Source of the DNA: Gigantopelta aegis
Taxonomy: Eukaryota; Mollusca; Gastropoda; Neomphalida; Peltospiridae
NCBI RefSeq assembly: GCF_016097555.1
Contig: NC_054701.1
Span: 30,515,118-30,579,117, forward strand
DNA: 64,000 bases
Reading direction: 5' to 3'
Positions 46,215 through 57,174 of this stretch are shown here, piece after piece; within the stretch, counting starts at the first letter, position 1, and the number at the start of each line of letters is the position of its first letter. The position numbers and the translations under genes are program-made. The notes under the pieces were generated by a model. The model was not told the DNA's origin, searched no databases, and was given only the letters and a program-made list of their open reading frames with translations.

Positions 46215-47040
46215 TATATTTATTCTACAGGTTTCAGTGGATTGTTCCGAAACTTGGTTCAAAGATCCATTTGGGCAGTCTCCACAAACTAATAGAGAGA
46301 TATTTTGGAATTCTTGAATTTTTAATAACATTTCTGAAATTTAAATAGAAATTTAACATTAAACATTCTTTATTACACTGTTCTAAAACTTAGAACACTG
46401 ATTCAGTGCCAAGTTCCAGAACTATTCAATTAAAATTCTAGAAGATAAACTTTCAAATTATTCATTTAATTTTAAATGTTTTAAAATTTTAATAAAAAAT
46501 TCAAAATGCTTAAAATAGGTCTATATTGCTTTGTGGAGGATACCCTGGGGAATCATTGTACCATATTTTAGAATAATCCAATTAAAAGTCTAGTAGAAAA
46601 TAGACTTCAAAGGTAAAATGGACCGATGGAAGTCGGTCAAATCGGTATTAGACCTTTAAAAAAAAAAATGTTTCCGGCAATGCGATGGGAAAATTTACTT
46701 GTAAGTAGGGTAGGTCCACTTTTTTCTCTTTAATAAAAGTTTGTATTCCTACATTCACCCTTACATTTAAATAAAATATTTTACCTACCATGTTAATAAA
46801 AGAAAGAAAAAAACAAAGCATTGAAAAACAAAATGTAGTCCTTGGAAAAGCTCTACTAAGAAATGTCAGGGAGGAGTCAAAACATGATTGTATTCATAAT
46901 ATATGGGGTTTTTTTTACATGCATGTATGATGGTTACTGGCAATTTGTCTTTATGAAGATGTATACATTTTTAGACATTTTTCAGTATTAGTATCTTGTG
47001 AGTCGTGTACAGGTACTTGTTCTGATTCATCCACAAATTC
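46215..47040. other. non-coding, mirror of 20,136-20,955
   Basis: No coding signature; matches the left arm in reverse complement. Confidence 0.5.
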
Positions 47041-47044
47041 TTAA

Positions 47045-47177
47045 AGGTAGAGTAAACTCAAATAAGAGCCTTATGTGTTGGAAAGATACATACCCGGACC
47101 ACCAACACATACTGACACTTTAACAAATGAAAAACACGTAATTTTAGAGTTAATAAAAAAACCATGATTATTCCTGC
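47045..47177 (-). mobile_element. TTAA-element 3' end (right arm)
   Basis: TTAA at 47,041-47,044, then AGGTAGAGTAAACTCAAATA; continues to the TAA flank of the MITE. The rest of the TTAA element is missing on this side because the MITE joins directly to Tc1 sequence. Confidence 0.85.
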
Positions 47178-47180
47178 TAA

Positions 47181-47651
47181 GGTCTCACTACACAGATCAC
47201 TTCCAGGTGAGAGTTCAATGATCACGTCCACTGTAGTTCCTAATTGTGGCACATGTTATGGTTCACATATTCACTTCTAGGAAATGGTGAAGAATTAAAA
47301 CAATATGTACGTTTAATGGTAAGCATTCTGGCTGTATTTTGCCCATGTTATTTTGTAATATTGTGCATCGACCTTTTGGGACATGGGTATATAGCGCAAG
47401 TGACAGCCGGAGTGAATCGGTTAATGAACCACCTGTTCGGACCGGTACTACAGCCAGATGCGGTCATATAGCAAAAAACTGAGACTGAAATGTTCACAAT
47501 TTTGGAGTGAATATAAATGCTTATATAATGTATGTTCGCAATGGTGTATGTTGTTAGTGCCAACGAGAACCCGTTCTATGGGCAATCTTCGCTTGAAGTT
47601 GGGCAGTTTAACATGGGTTTCAATGGCAGATGATATTTGTGTAGTGAGACC
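47181..47651 (-). mobile_element. THAP-type MITE, hybrid copy (right arm)
   Basis: 471 bp. The left flank TAA is TTAA-element sequence; the right flank TTA is Tc1 leader. The end next to the TTAA element matches array copy 4 (GGTGAGAGTTCAATGATCAC); the end next to Tc1 matches the truncated MITE at 16,414 (CATGGGTTTC, GATATTTGTG). It is the reciprocal of the hybrid MITEs in the left array. Confidence 0.9.
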
Positions 47652-48889
47652 TTACTGACATTGTTGTCAAGTGAACGAAAACGCTTCAAAATTTGTAAAA
47701 AAAAATTTAACGTTTTTTACATTGTAGCATTTTTAGTATGCCAAGAATACCCAATCATTTACGCGAACGGGCGATTGGCATGCTTGATGCTGGCATGTCG
47801 ACAGAAGACGTTGCAAGGCATGTTGGGAGTTCTAGTCGAGCTATACGAAATCTTCGCGTAAGATTTCGAACGACAGGAAGCACCAACGACTTGCCACGTC
47901 GTGGACGTCCGCGTGTTACAACGCGTGGTCAAGACCGCTATATCATGAACACGCATTTTCGCAATCGATTCCAAACTGCCACTGCTACTGCTGCTAACAC
48001 ACCTGGGCTTCATAATAACCGAATTAGTGGGCAAACTGTTCGTAATCGTCTGCGGGAGAACGGTTTACATGCACGACGTCCTTACGTCGGATGCGTTTTT
48101 AACGCAAACGTCATCGTCTAAATCGTCTAATTGGGCAACGTGTACACACTCGTGGGATACGGCGAACGCTGGAATACCATTCTTTTTTCGGATGAATACA
48201 GATTTTCTTTACAAACGTGGTGATGGCAGGGTGCTCGTCTACCGTAGGAGAAATGAACGCTATGCTGACTGTCGTGTTCTTGAACGAGATCGTTTCGGGG
48301 GTGGGGGTTGTGTCATGGTCTGGGCAGCCATTGCCCATGGTTATCGTTCTCCACTAGTCGTCATTGATGGCAATTTAAATGCTCAACGTTACCGCGATAA
48401 CATTCTCGCTCATCACGTCATTCCTCTGTTCCATAACAACGCCAACATCTCGATTTTTCAGCATGATAATGCCACCTCTCATACAGCTAGAGACACTAAA
48501 TTTTCTTAGGACAAATAACATTGAATTCATTGATGACTGGCCCGGTAAAAGTCCTGATCTCAACCCCATCGAGCATGTCTGGGATAGTCTGGACAGACGA
48601 TTGGGGCGTCATCCCAACCCACCCGCTAACGTCAACGAACTTCGTCAAGCGCTCATTCAGGAATGGAACAATATTCGCACAGGCAGAAATCAACACTTTA
48701 GTCAATTCTATGCGCCTGGATGCACTGCAGTGGTCAGTTCAAAGAGGTGGGCATACCCGTTATTAAGTTTTTTTTTTGTTTTTAACCCTACCACACTTGG
48801 TCAAAATTTCTAACAGTTTCTGTTAAACCTATGGCCATGATTTTTGCACCAAACGATGCACCATGGAACCCTCTTTAACGCATATATAA
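47652..48889 (+). mobile_element. Tc1/mariner element, right-arm copy, cut by gap
   Basis: Same family as 15,197-16,634. Runs from the MITE through the transposase into the second assembly gap, so one terminal repeat is not seen. Confidence 0.85.
47738..48766 (+). pseudogene. Tc1 transposase, defective (right-arm copy)
   Basis: Begins MPRIPNHLRERAIGMLDAGM at 47,738, with the N-terminal HTH and the RRGRPRVTTRGQDRYIMN linker intact, then ISGQTVRNRLRENGLHARRP. The frame changes near 48,095 (an extra T and A in the TTTTTAACGCAAACG stretch), again near the position of the first catalytic Asp (about 48,190) and after SHTARDT (about 48,495), and again near 48,675. FGGGGCVMVWAAIAHG, HDNATSHTARD and SPDLNPIEHVWDSLDRRL are readable. 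Dead copy, broken at places different from the left-arm copy. Confidence 0.88.
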
Positions 48890-49089
48890 NNNNNNNNNNN
48901 NNNNNNNNNNNNNNNNNNNNNNNNNNNNNNNNNNNNNNNNNNNNNNNNNNNNNNNNNNNNNNNNNNNNNNNNNNNNNNNNNNNNNNNNNNNNNNNNNNNN
49001 NNNNNNNNNNNNNNNNNNNNNNNNNNNNNNNNNNNNNNNNNNNNNNNNNNNNNNNNNNNNNNNNNNNNNNNNNNNNNNNNNNNNNNNNN
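48890..49089. other. assembly gap, 200 N
   Basis: 200 N placeholder. Sequence after it (49,090 on) does not match the expected continuation of the left arm. Confidence 0.99.
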
Positions 49090-49116
49090 TTAGCAATTAG
49101 ATGCACCGTTTATTAT

Positions 49117-49325
49117 TATTGGTGGTGGTGGGTGGTAGTGGTAGCATGGGCGTATGGGGTCTCTTTGATTTAGGGGGGCTGGAGGGGTCGATTTGCCCGA
49201 AATTTTACCCAGATAATTACTGCCTGAATTTTTCCCCACTGTTTTGCCCGAATGAGTGGTAGTGGTAGTAGGTTTTTTTGTTTTTTGGGGGGGTGGTGGT
49301 AGTAGTAGTAGTAGTCGTCGTCGTC
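49117..49325 (+). repeat. compound GGT/AGT/CGT trinucleotide repeats
   Basis: Runs of GGT and AGT at 49,117-49,145 and 49,255-49,325, ending in GTCGTCGTCGTC. Confidence 0.8.
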
Positions 49326-50009
49326 AGGGGTGGAGAGGCACTTCCCCTCCTCCGGACGAAAATGTTAGATTTTCTTCCCCCTACTCTATTTAAATAAAGG
49401 TAACAATATAGCTTGTGTCCCCCACCCCCCAAGGTTGTATCCCCTCTCCAGATATCGTAAGACGTAGCAAAATTATTGGTTTTAAGGGTTTGTAACGTTT
49501 TGTATTGAGATACTTACTTGTCTGAACTTTATTGTTAGTGAAAATGTTCACGAACTGTGAAGAAAAACCTCACAAATGAACAAGCAAACGACAACAAATC
49601 GGATGTTGATTGCGCGAACCGTGCACGAGAAAACAAATCAAACCAAAATGATAACGGTCACGTGGTGTACCAACGTCTGTGACATTGAAATGGGAATATC
49701 CCCTCTAAAAATAGATTAGGCCTTGTCTGCTCAACGTTTTTTTCTCAAAGGCACGTGCCTTTTTAAGAAATACGAAAAATGCATTTTGTGGTATTACAAA
49801 CACCAGGATTACCAAAAAACACTTCAGGTGAATGGAAATGTATATTCTAAATAATAAACGGTAAGTAAAGTGCAATTTTATTTGTGAAAAAAAATGGGTT
49901 TAATAGCGAAAAACGACGGCGTAATGGTTAACAACTAGGGCGTGTCCCTTTAAGTATAATGTCAAAGTTGACATTTTTATCTGGGTACCACTTTAATCGA
50001 TTACAGCCA
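49326..50009. other. no gene; possible right end of a TTAA element
   Basis: Near 49,930-49,954 the sequence reads GGGCGTGTCCCTTTAA, which resembles the end of a TTAA-specific element (complement AGGGACACGCCC). A matching left end was not found. Confidence 0.35.
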
Positions 50010-50245
50010 ATGCTCCACAACTGGTGTAACAAAGGCTGTGGTGTGTACTATCCTGTCGGTGGGATGGTGCATATAAAAGATCCCTTGATGCTAATCGAAA
50101 AAGAATAGCCCATGAAGTGGCGACAGTGGGTTTCCTCTCACAATATCTGTGTGGTTCTTAACCATATGTCTGACGCCATATAACCGTAAATGAAATGTGT
50201 TGAGTGCGTCGTTAAATAAAACATTTCCTTCCTTCCTTCCACTTT
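50010..50245 (+). repeat. SINE, 5'-truncated
   Basis: CCACAACTGGTGTAACAAAG, GGGATGGTGCATATAAAAGA, GAATAGCCCATGAAGTGGCG, and the 3' end GTGTTGAGTGCGTCGTTAAA followed by ATAAAACATTT and a (CTTC)n tail. The tRNA-like head is missing. Confidence 0.9.
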
Positions 50246-50759
50246 AATAGTTGATATTTTGACTTGACATTTTTTCCAGTGACATTTTGACCTACATCCG
50301 TTAATTATAAAGATGTGGTTATAGGGATTATTTTTATGTGATTCCCTAACAACAGATGTGTCAGGGCCACAATAAATGTATTCATAATAACAAATCATTG
50401 AAAATGTAAACAAATATCCGCCATCAGGAAGATGTTGTTAACGGGCGATCACAGTTATACAATAAATCAAAACATCTAAATTTTGTCATGTACTGCAAGA
50501 GTAATAAATTAAATATAATTACCTCACAAAAATAAATACTTGCAATAACGACAACACTATTTTTCAATCATTAAATGCGGTATCGCTACTTTTTCACTTT
50601 GCCACTGAATAAAACGTAAAGTGGCACGTAACACGAGTTCTATATTTGTTATAAAGTTACATCATTAGGTCTTTTATCAACATATCAATGTATTTTATAC
50701 CTGTTACAAGTACTGGTTGCCCATTCTTCCAATATTAAACAATAAATGTTTTATAGACG

Positions 50760-51005
50760 CAAAATTGAGAACATTTCCGTCTCAGTTTTTTTTGCTATAT
50801 GACCGCATCTGGCTGTAACACATGTTGTGCATTTGGCTGCATAAACCATAACATGATGTTAAAAAAAATATCGTTTTACAAATTTCCAAAAGAAGAGACT
50901 AGGCGCCGCTTGTGGGCAGGGTCATTAAAACGACAAACCTGATGGAATTCCATGGCTTCCCTCACAGAATGTGACGACGTTGACTTTAATGTTGTTGCTT
51001 GTTGA
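50760..51005 (+). mobile_element. fragment of the longer THAP element related to the MITEs
   Basis: The first 60 bases (AAATTGAGAACATTTCCGTC ... CATCTGGCTGTA) match the THAP-type MITE; the sequence then diverges from the MITE exactly where coding continues into a THAP domain. Neither terminal repeat is present. Confidence 0.75.
50799..50942 (+). pseudogene. THAP-domain protein N-terminus
   Basis: From the ATG at 50,799: MTASGCNTCCAFGC, INHNMMLKKISFYKFPKEET, RRRLWAGSLKRQT, stop. C-x-x-C, the FYKFP block and the following Trp fit the first half of a THAP DNA-binding domain; the frame stops before the second zinc-ligand pair. The same ATG and MTASGC codons are retained in the MITE. THAP domains occur in transposases with 3-bp or 8-bp target duplications; the TTA/TAA duplications of the MITE favour a PIF/Harbinger-like element. 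Confidence 0.75.
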
Positions 51006-51114
51006 CACCAACAGAGATTAATTTAGCAAAGAAAATGGTTAAAGCATGTGCAGTGATAAAAATCCCACATTATACTGTAAATAAAATACACAATTCCATA
51101 GTCTTCCATGACCA

Positions 51115-51139
51115 CCCCCCCCCCCCCCCCCCCCCCCCC
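51115..51139 (+). repeat. poly(C) tract, 25 C
   Basis: Uninterrupted run of 25 C. Another run of about 18 C lies at 51,446-51,463. Confidence 0.95.
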
Positions 51140-51526
51140 AAACAAAACGATGCATACAGTTCTTGAATAAAGAGTATATTCCTTTATCATTAAATTTGTG
51201 TGGTCTTTATTTTTCATTTAATCTTAGTTGCTTGGATATTATCTATACTTGTATTTATTTTGCCATACCACAGCTACTACATCTTATTTATTTATTTTTT
51301 AATTTTAAAATAAAAGTTTATACTGCTAAATTACACACATATAATAATTATAATATAGGCCTAAATTCTTGTTTAAACTTTAATTATTAATTATTTTTTT
51401 TGCAAATGTGTGTAGCAGGCCTGCAGTAAGAAAATATAGGTCGTCCCCCCCCCCCCCCCCATGTTTTTAGTATTTACTTTGGTGCAGAGGGTAAATAATG
51501 TGTGTGCCTTTGTTTCAGTATATGCC

Positions 51527-51559
51527 AAATTTCTAGGGAAATCACTGTGTGTGTGTGTG

Positions 51560-51603
<44 letters not shown>

Positions 51604-51680
51604 GTGTGTGTGTATATATATATCTATATATGTATATGTATACATATACATACATAATATATATATATATACATACATAC

Positions 51681-51713
<33 letters not shown>

Positions 51714-51734
51714 TTAGTAATTTCCCTAGAAATT
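51527..51734. repeat. palindromic TG/TA microsatellite hairpin
   Basis: The flanks AAATTTCTAGGGAAAT and ATTTCCCTAGAAATTT are exact inverted repeats. Between them, (TG)n-(TA)n on the left mirrors (TA)n-(CA)n on the right, so nearly the whole 208 bp can fold on itself. Confidence 0.9.
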
Positions 51735-51984
51735 TGTCAAGGCATGGTAGACCAAACACTTTTGGGGCATTTTCACCATTTTCGGGGCACTTTTTTAAAG
51801 ATGTAAACGGCATATTTTATTAATTAATAATACCTTTTTGGGTGTTTTATAAAGGCAATTTTAGAATTAATTAGTGAAAAAGGCTTATTTAATCTCAGGG
51901 CAGCATGGTGCTGATTAAGGCAAGATGGTGCTAGACTATTGAGGCATGGTGCTGCACCGTGCTAAAACAAGCTAGGGAAAAGTA

Positions 51985-52378
51985 AAGTTTGTTTTATTTA
52001 ACGCCGCCGCTAGAGCACATTGATTTTTTATCTTATCATCGGCTATTGGACGTCAAACATATGGTCATTCTGACACTGTTTTTAGAGGAAACCCGCTGTC
52101 GCCACATAGGCTACTCTTTTTACGACAGGCAGCAAGGGATCTTTTATTTGCGCTTCCCACAGGCAGGATAGCACAAACCATGGCCTTTGTTGAACCAGTT
52201 ATGGATCACTGGTCGGTGCAAGTGGTTTACACCTACCCATTGAGCCTTGCGGAGCACTCACTCAGGGTTTGGAGTCGGTATCTCGATTAAAAATCCCATG
52301 CCTCGACTGGGATCCGAACCCAGTACCTACCAGCCTGTAGACCGATGGCCTGCCACGACGCCATAGAGGCCGGTACAC
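51985..52378 (-). repeat. second tRNA-derived SINE subfamily, reverse strand
   Basis: On the reverse strand: a head beginning TACCGGCCTCTATGGCGTCG with A-box-like TGGCAGGCC and a B box GGTTCGGATCCC, a distinct CTCGATTAAAAATCCC-side region, then the shared body (CCACAGGCAGG complement, TGACGTCCAATAGCCG) and a GTTAAATAAAAC 3' end. The clear B box suggests a once-active Pol III promoter; the body is shared with the other SINEs but the head is different. Confidence 0.85.
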
Positions 52379-54113
52379 AAGCTAGGGAAAACACCACACA
52401 CATACATATATATATACATATACATAAATCTAAAAATACATAAAAACCTATTCTATTGTGGATCAATGTAATTTGGTGGTTGTGGTACATTTGTAAATTT
52501 TACTTGTTCAAGTTGGAGGACTTACCTTTTTACATATATATGTAGTTTCATGGTATTCTACAGTTCAGTGTGTGTTTGTGTGCATGTTTGTGTGTGTAAT
52601 CTGCTTTAGAAATTACCTGCAATAAAATGAATGGTCAACTGCCATATCTGATATTTGTTTTCCATTTTGAAAACACGGTTTGACATGGAGAATATAGCAT
52701 TTAACTATCTCATTCATATATTTTCCTTGAATATGGTACATAAGTGCATCTACATGAGGTAATTTAACCCGGGTTAAAAGCAACTTAGGTTAAATATGTG
52801 TAGTCTAGTAGAAGGCATACCAATATAGATCAGTTTATTAACAACCATATTTGCCTCCTTTCTCCAGCTGTATACTATTAAAAATTAGTTTTGTAGATAT
52901 TACTTAAATTGAACTGCAATAACAATTCCAATACAGCACAAGACTGAACAAGAAAATATCTGCAATATCCACTGTGACTAGATATAAAACAACACCAATA
53001 TTATACATATATATATTAACCATTATTTACTCAGGTAAGTGTTTTTGTTTTATTACTAAATATACCAGGTTAAACCCTATTATTAAAACATTTGCATGTT
53101 TGTTCGAGGAGGTAACACTTATGTTTCATTAGGTTGTAGACCTCGACATGAAAATAACTGAGGGAACTGATTATTTGCTCCCTAATGTAGTTTATGGGGG
53201 GCAATTTAAAATATTACCATATTGATACTACATAAATAAATTCACATGCCAAAGGAAACTATATATTATTCTCCTTGAACTAATCTCAGGTGTGATGGGT
53301 AAGTAGAGAGAGATATTGCTCCCCCTAGATGTCAAGGTCTGAGGATGGCTATATTTTATTATTGCTATTTTTTGTTGCCTGCATTCAACTGGTAAGGAAG
53401 GGCAACATCATGTGGTAATTTTGCAATCTGTAAAAAGAAAAGCATTTCATTATTTCAAGAAACTGTATTTTGTTTTAAGAATAAAAGAATGTATTCAGTG
53501 GAACATCATACTGTTGCCAATACATCTATATAATAAGATATGACAATAATACTATTGTAATTTTGAACTTGTAAAGTAACAACTTTGCCATTGTTTAATT
53601 ATTACATATTATTTGGAAATAAAATAATTATTAAATCATAAAAATAATTAACTTAATCATGCATACAAATTTTATTATAAATACAAATTATATATTTTGT
53701 AGCCCACATCATAATTATTATATTAATAATTATCTTATCATTTCAAAATTGTTAAAATTTATAATTAACATTACCTGAAAATTGCATCAACAAAAATTAT
53801 ATTCTGCCCAACCTGCCCTGTCCCCTCGACATTCAAAGTACACGGAAACACATCGGTACTAAATATAGATTATACTAATTCAGATTCCCGTTGTTCGTTT
53901 CTCTTATATGGCAACCCAAGCTGTTATAATACTCATAAGACGTATTGCAACTATGTGTTAGCTACAGAAAATAAATGACAATATGTAAGTCATGTAAAAA
54001 GTTAATATGATAACTTTATTCTATGTAAACCAGTAATCACTAAGGCTTTGCTTCACCCCCAAATACCCGAATGATCGGTAACTAGGCCGTGTGACGTCAC
54101 GCCGGTGCCGAGA
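52379..54113. other. AT-rich, no gene recognised
   Basis: Long AT-rich stretch with short ORFs of no recognisable content and short TA-rich microsatellites. Confidence 0.4.
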
Positions 54114-54601
54114 ATAGTTCCTAATTGTGGCACATGTTATGGTTCACATATTCACTTCTAGCAAATGGTGAAGAATTAAAACAATATGTATGTTTAATGG
54201 TAAGCCTTCTGGCTATATTTTGCCCATGTTATTTTGTAATATTGTGCATCGACCTTTTGGGACATGGGTATATAGCGCAATACTTCATAAAAATAAACTC
54301 GAATGTAAATGCACATTCGAGTTTATTTTTATGAACTAATAGCGCAAGTGACAGCCGGAGTGAATCGGTTAATGAACCACCTGTTCGGACCGGTACTACA
54401 GCCAGATGCGGTCATATAGCAAAAAACTGAGACGGGGAAATGTTCTCAATTTTGGAGTGAAAATAAATGCTTATATAATGTATGTTCGCAATGGTGTATG
54501 TTGTTAGTGCCAACGAGAACCCGTTCTATGGGCAATCTTCGCTTGAAGTTGGGCAGTTTAACATGGGTTTCAATGGCAGATGACATCTGTGTAGTGAGAC
54601 C
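54114..54601 (-). mobile_element. THAP-type MITE, single copy outside the arms
   Basis: Reverse orientation relative to the left array. Right end GTGTAGTGAGACC is present at 54,601; the left terminus is missing (starts inside, ATAGTTCCTAATTGTGG). It carries the 58-bp foldback insertion at 54,281-54,338. Confidence 0.9.
54281..54338. mobile_element. 58-bp foldback MITE with 9-bp target duplication
   Basis: A near-perfect palindrome (TTCATAAAAATAAACTCGAA in one arm, its complement in the other) inserted in the MITE, flanked by ATAGCGCAA at 54,272-54,280 and 54,339-54,347. The uninterrupted site GGGTATATAGCGCAAGTGAC is seen at 47,386-47,405. Confidence 0.9.
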
Positions 54602-54668
54602 TTGCATTCGGCAATGGTGTAACGGATGTGAGTGGCGCTACCAGTCTTCCGGTGGGGTACAGGCTATA

Positions 54669-55103
54669 GGTTGCACTATACCAATTAATTTCCGGCTGAG
54701 TCGAAGTTCGAGGTGCACCGAACTTTTGATAGAGAAGTTAACACCACAAGTCATGTGAGTGTGTTGGTTGTAAAAAAAATTAATTTCATCTGGGTATAGA
54801 AATGTATGCAATTTTATTTGATGTAGTACCACCGTGTCAAGTAGCCTTGTGTTTGGAACATGTATGGGGTACCTGTAAAACAAAGTACTCAAATTTTGTG
54901 CGAAACTAGGGGTGTTGCAGAAACATCTGGTTATACCGAAAATGAGCCATGAAAGGTACCATTTTCTGCAGTTAATACTTTGAGGTAGGGGTTGTAGTAC
55001 TGATATTTATGGGTCACAGTTTGGTTGATATATTGCATATAGTGTTTTTAAACACAAACGTTAACATGGTCGCCTATGGGATTTGAATTGGTATAGTCCA
55101 ACC
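54669..55103 (+). mobile_element. MITE-B, complete copy 1
   Basis: 435 bp, inverted ends GGTTGCACTATACCAATT and the complement of GGTTGGACTATACCAATT, flanked by TA (54,667-54,668 and 55,104-55,105). No coding frame. Confidence 0.9.
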
Positions 55104-55105
55104 TA

Positions 55106-56722
55106 TAGCACATATTCAGTGCATAATAAAAAAATTATGATTTTTGTGATTTAATTAAATTAAACTACACTATTTGATTAATTAGCCGTCACTCGGCCAT
55201 GCAAGTTCACAATGACCTTGACCGTGACAATAATTACTGTGCATAGCTCTGAATGGAGTTTGAACAAAAATTAGCACTGAGGAAAAGTTGGTTTTGGCCT
55301 ATAATTCATACTATAAAGATTTGAATGTTTTTATTTACATGGTGTTTGACTTGCCATATACAACTGCTCTTAAATATGTTAATATATCTTGGCAGTCTGA
55401 ACTTAGATTTTAATAGCAATTTATTTTTATATTAAAAATAACATGTGCCAATATTGGGATAATGTCTTTAACTTCTATAAACATAGTTAATGTTTCATAT
55501 ATGTACTTCTGATAGCTTAACTTTTTAAAGACCTTGATTTTTATTGTCCTTTTGGCATATTTATAGGGTGCTAAGTCATATTTTAGACACATTTGTAGTT
55601 TTAGGGGGAAAATGTTTTTACTTTGAAGAATTTTTTTATCAAAGCCATAATTAAAATTTTGGTCACTATTGTGCCTTCTGTTGTCATTTATACATAACAA
55701 TAAGCTTGTTAAACATATCTTTAGGTCTCCAGATCAAATCTTGTTTTAAAATAATCACTTAGTTTGCTCCCATGAAGTGTATTTTAAGTGTATACTAGAT
55801 TTAGAACCAATTTTTCCAGATTTGATTATCTACCTTGGTGTAATTTGATGATTTATTTTATTGTTAATGCTGTATTATCCAATGTTAATAGCTAAATGAT
55901 ATGCTGGATTACAGATTGTAGGAATACATCCAATATACATATTGTATTGATCTGGATTAGAAAATAATGCAATAAAATAGATGTTCGGGTAATTATGTCA
56001 CTTAAAAACTGGTTTTTTTTAGTAATGAATCAAAAATAAATATGCGAAAGCTGCATGATAATTCCAGATATCACAAATATTTAAAACCTCCAACTATAGT
56101 AGGGTATACATAAAATATAGTCAGGAATATTGGTGGCTGCCAATGGTTTTGATGGTCCAATTTGAAAATCTGCATAGCTGATGGATTTGAAATCCCCGCA
56201 CATGGTAACTTGAAGATGCCCATACTCAGCATACAGGATTTTCTTCCAACAGTAATGTGCAGGACATTAAGTCATTACTTCATACAGATGCAGTCATGTT
56301 GGTTTTTCCTTCCTCAGACATTGTATTTTTTTAATACTGATATTTCTTTGATGTGCCTATTGAGGTCTTCATAATCTAGGGGTCAGTCAAGTACATGTGT
56401 TTCAATGGAATAAATTTAAGGAGTTGAGGTACTCTGAATAGCCATGCTGTCTCTACATATATAGCTGAGCACACACACACATCTGACAGTAAATATCTTC
56501 AGGAGTATTATTTTTAAAAAAAATATTTTTTCAAATATGACATATTGCATTTGTACAAAACTGTACAAAATACATGTGCTTTGTGAGGTGTACATTAAAT
56601 TAGGTTGCACTGTAGAAACAACAGTTTCAGTGAGGTTGTCAGTTTATGTCAGAACACACCAGAACCTGGTTGTCATAAAAACACATGATTCGCCACCTTT
56701 TGAAACATGTATGTTATCAGTA
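55106..56722. other. AT-rich, no gene recognised
   Basis: Lies between two complete MITE-B copies in the same orientation. Short ORFs show no recognisable content. Confidence 0.4.
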
Positions 56723-56724
56723 TA

Positions 56725-57174
56725 GGTTGCACTATACCAATTAATTTCCGGCTGGGTCGAAGTTCGAGGTGCACCGAACTTTTGATAGAGAAGTTAACAC
56801 CACAAGTCCTGTGATTGGTTATAAATGTGAGTGTGTTGGTTGTAAAAAAAAGTAATTTCATCTGGGCTAAAAATATATGCAATTTTATTTGATGTAGTAC
56901 CACCGTGTCAAGTAGCCTTGTGCTTGGAACATGTATGGGGTACCTGTAAAAAAAAGTACTCAAATTTTGTGCAAAACTAGGGATGTTGCAGAAACATCTG
57001 GTTATACCGAAAATGAGCCATGAAAGGTACCATTTTCTGCAGTTAATATTTTGAGGTAGGGGTTGTAGTACTGATATTTATGGGTCACAGTTTGGTTGAT
57101 ATATTGCATATAGTGTTTTTAAACACAAACGTTAACATGGTCGCCTATGGGATTTGAATTGGTATAGTCCAACC
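56725..57174 (+). mobile_element. MITE-B, complete copy 2
   Basis: 450 bp, same ends as copy 1, TA on both sides (56,723-56,724 and 57,175-57,176). Nearly identical to copy 1, including the GAAACATCTGGTTATACC block, so both inserted recently or one is a duplicate. It abuts the MULE directly. Confidence 0.9.

Larger units (their letters stand above)
33970..48889 (-). repeat. giant inverted repeat, right arm
   Basis: Reverse complement of 15,272-31,083, ending at the second assembly gap inside a Tc1 element. Private insertions are the LINE at 40,052-42,105, the Tc1 at 43,668-45,193 and about 90 bp at 39,008-39,098. Confidence 0.9.

Noticed and set aside
51391-51823. Long Tyr/Ile/Val-rich ORFs on both strands
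   Set aside because: Translations of the TG/TA microsatellite, not genes.
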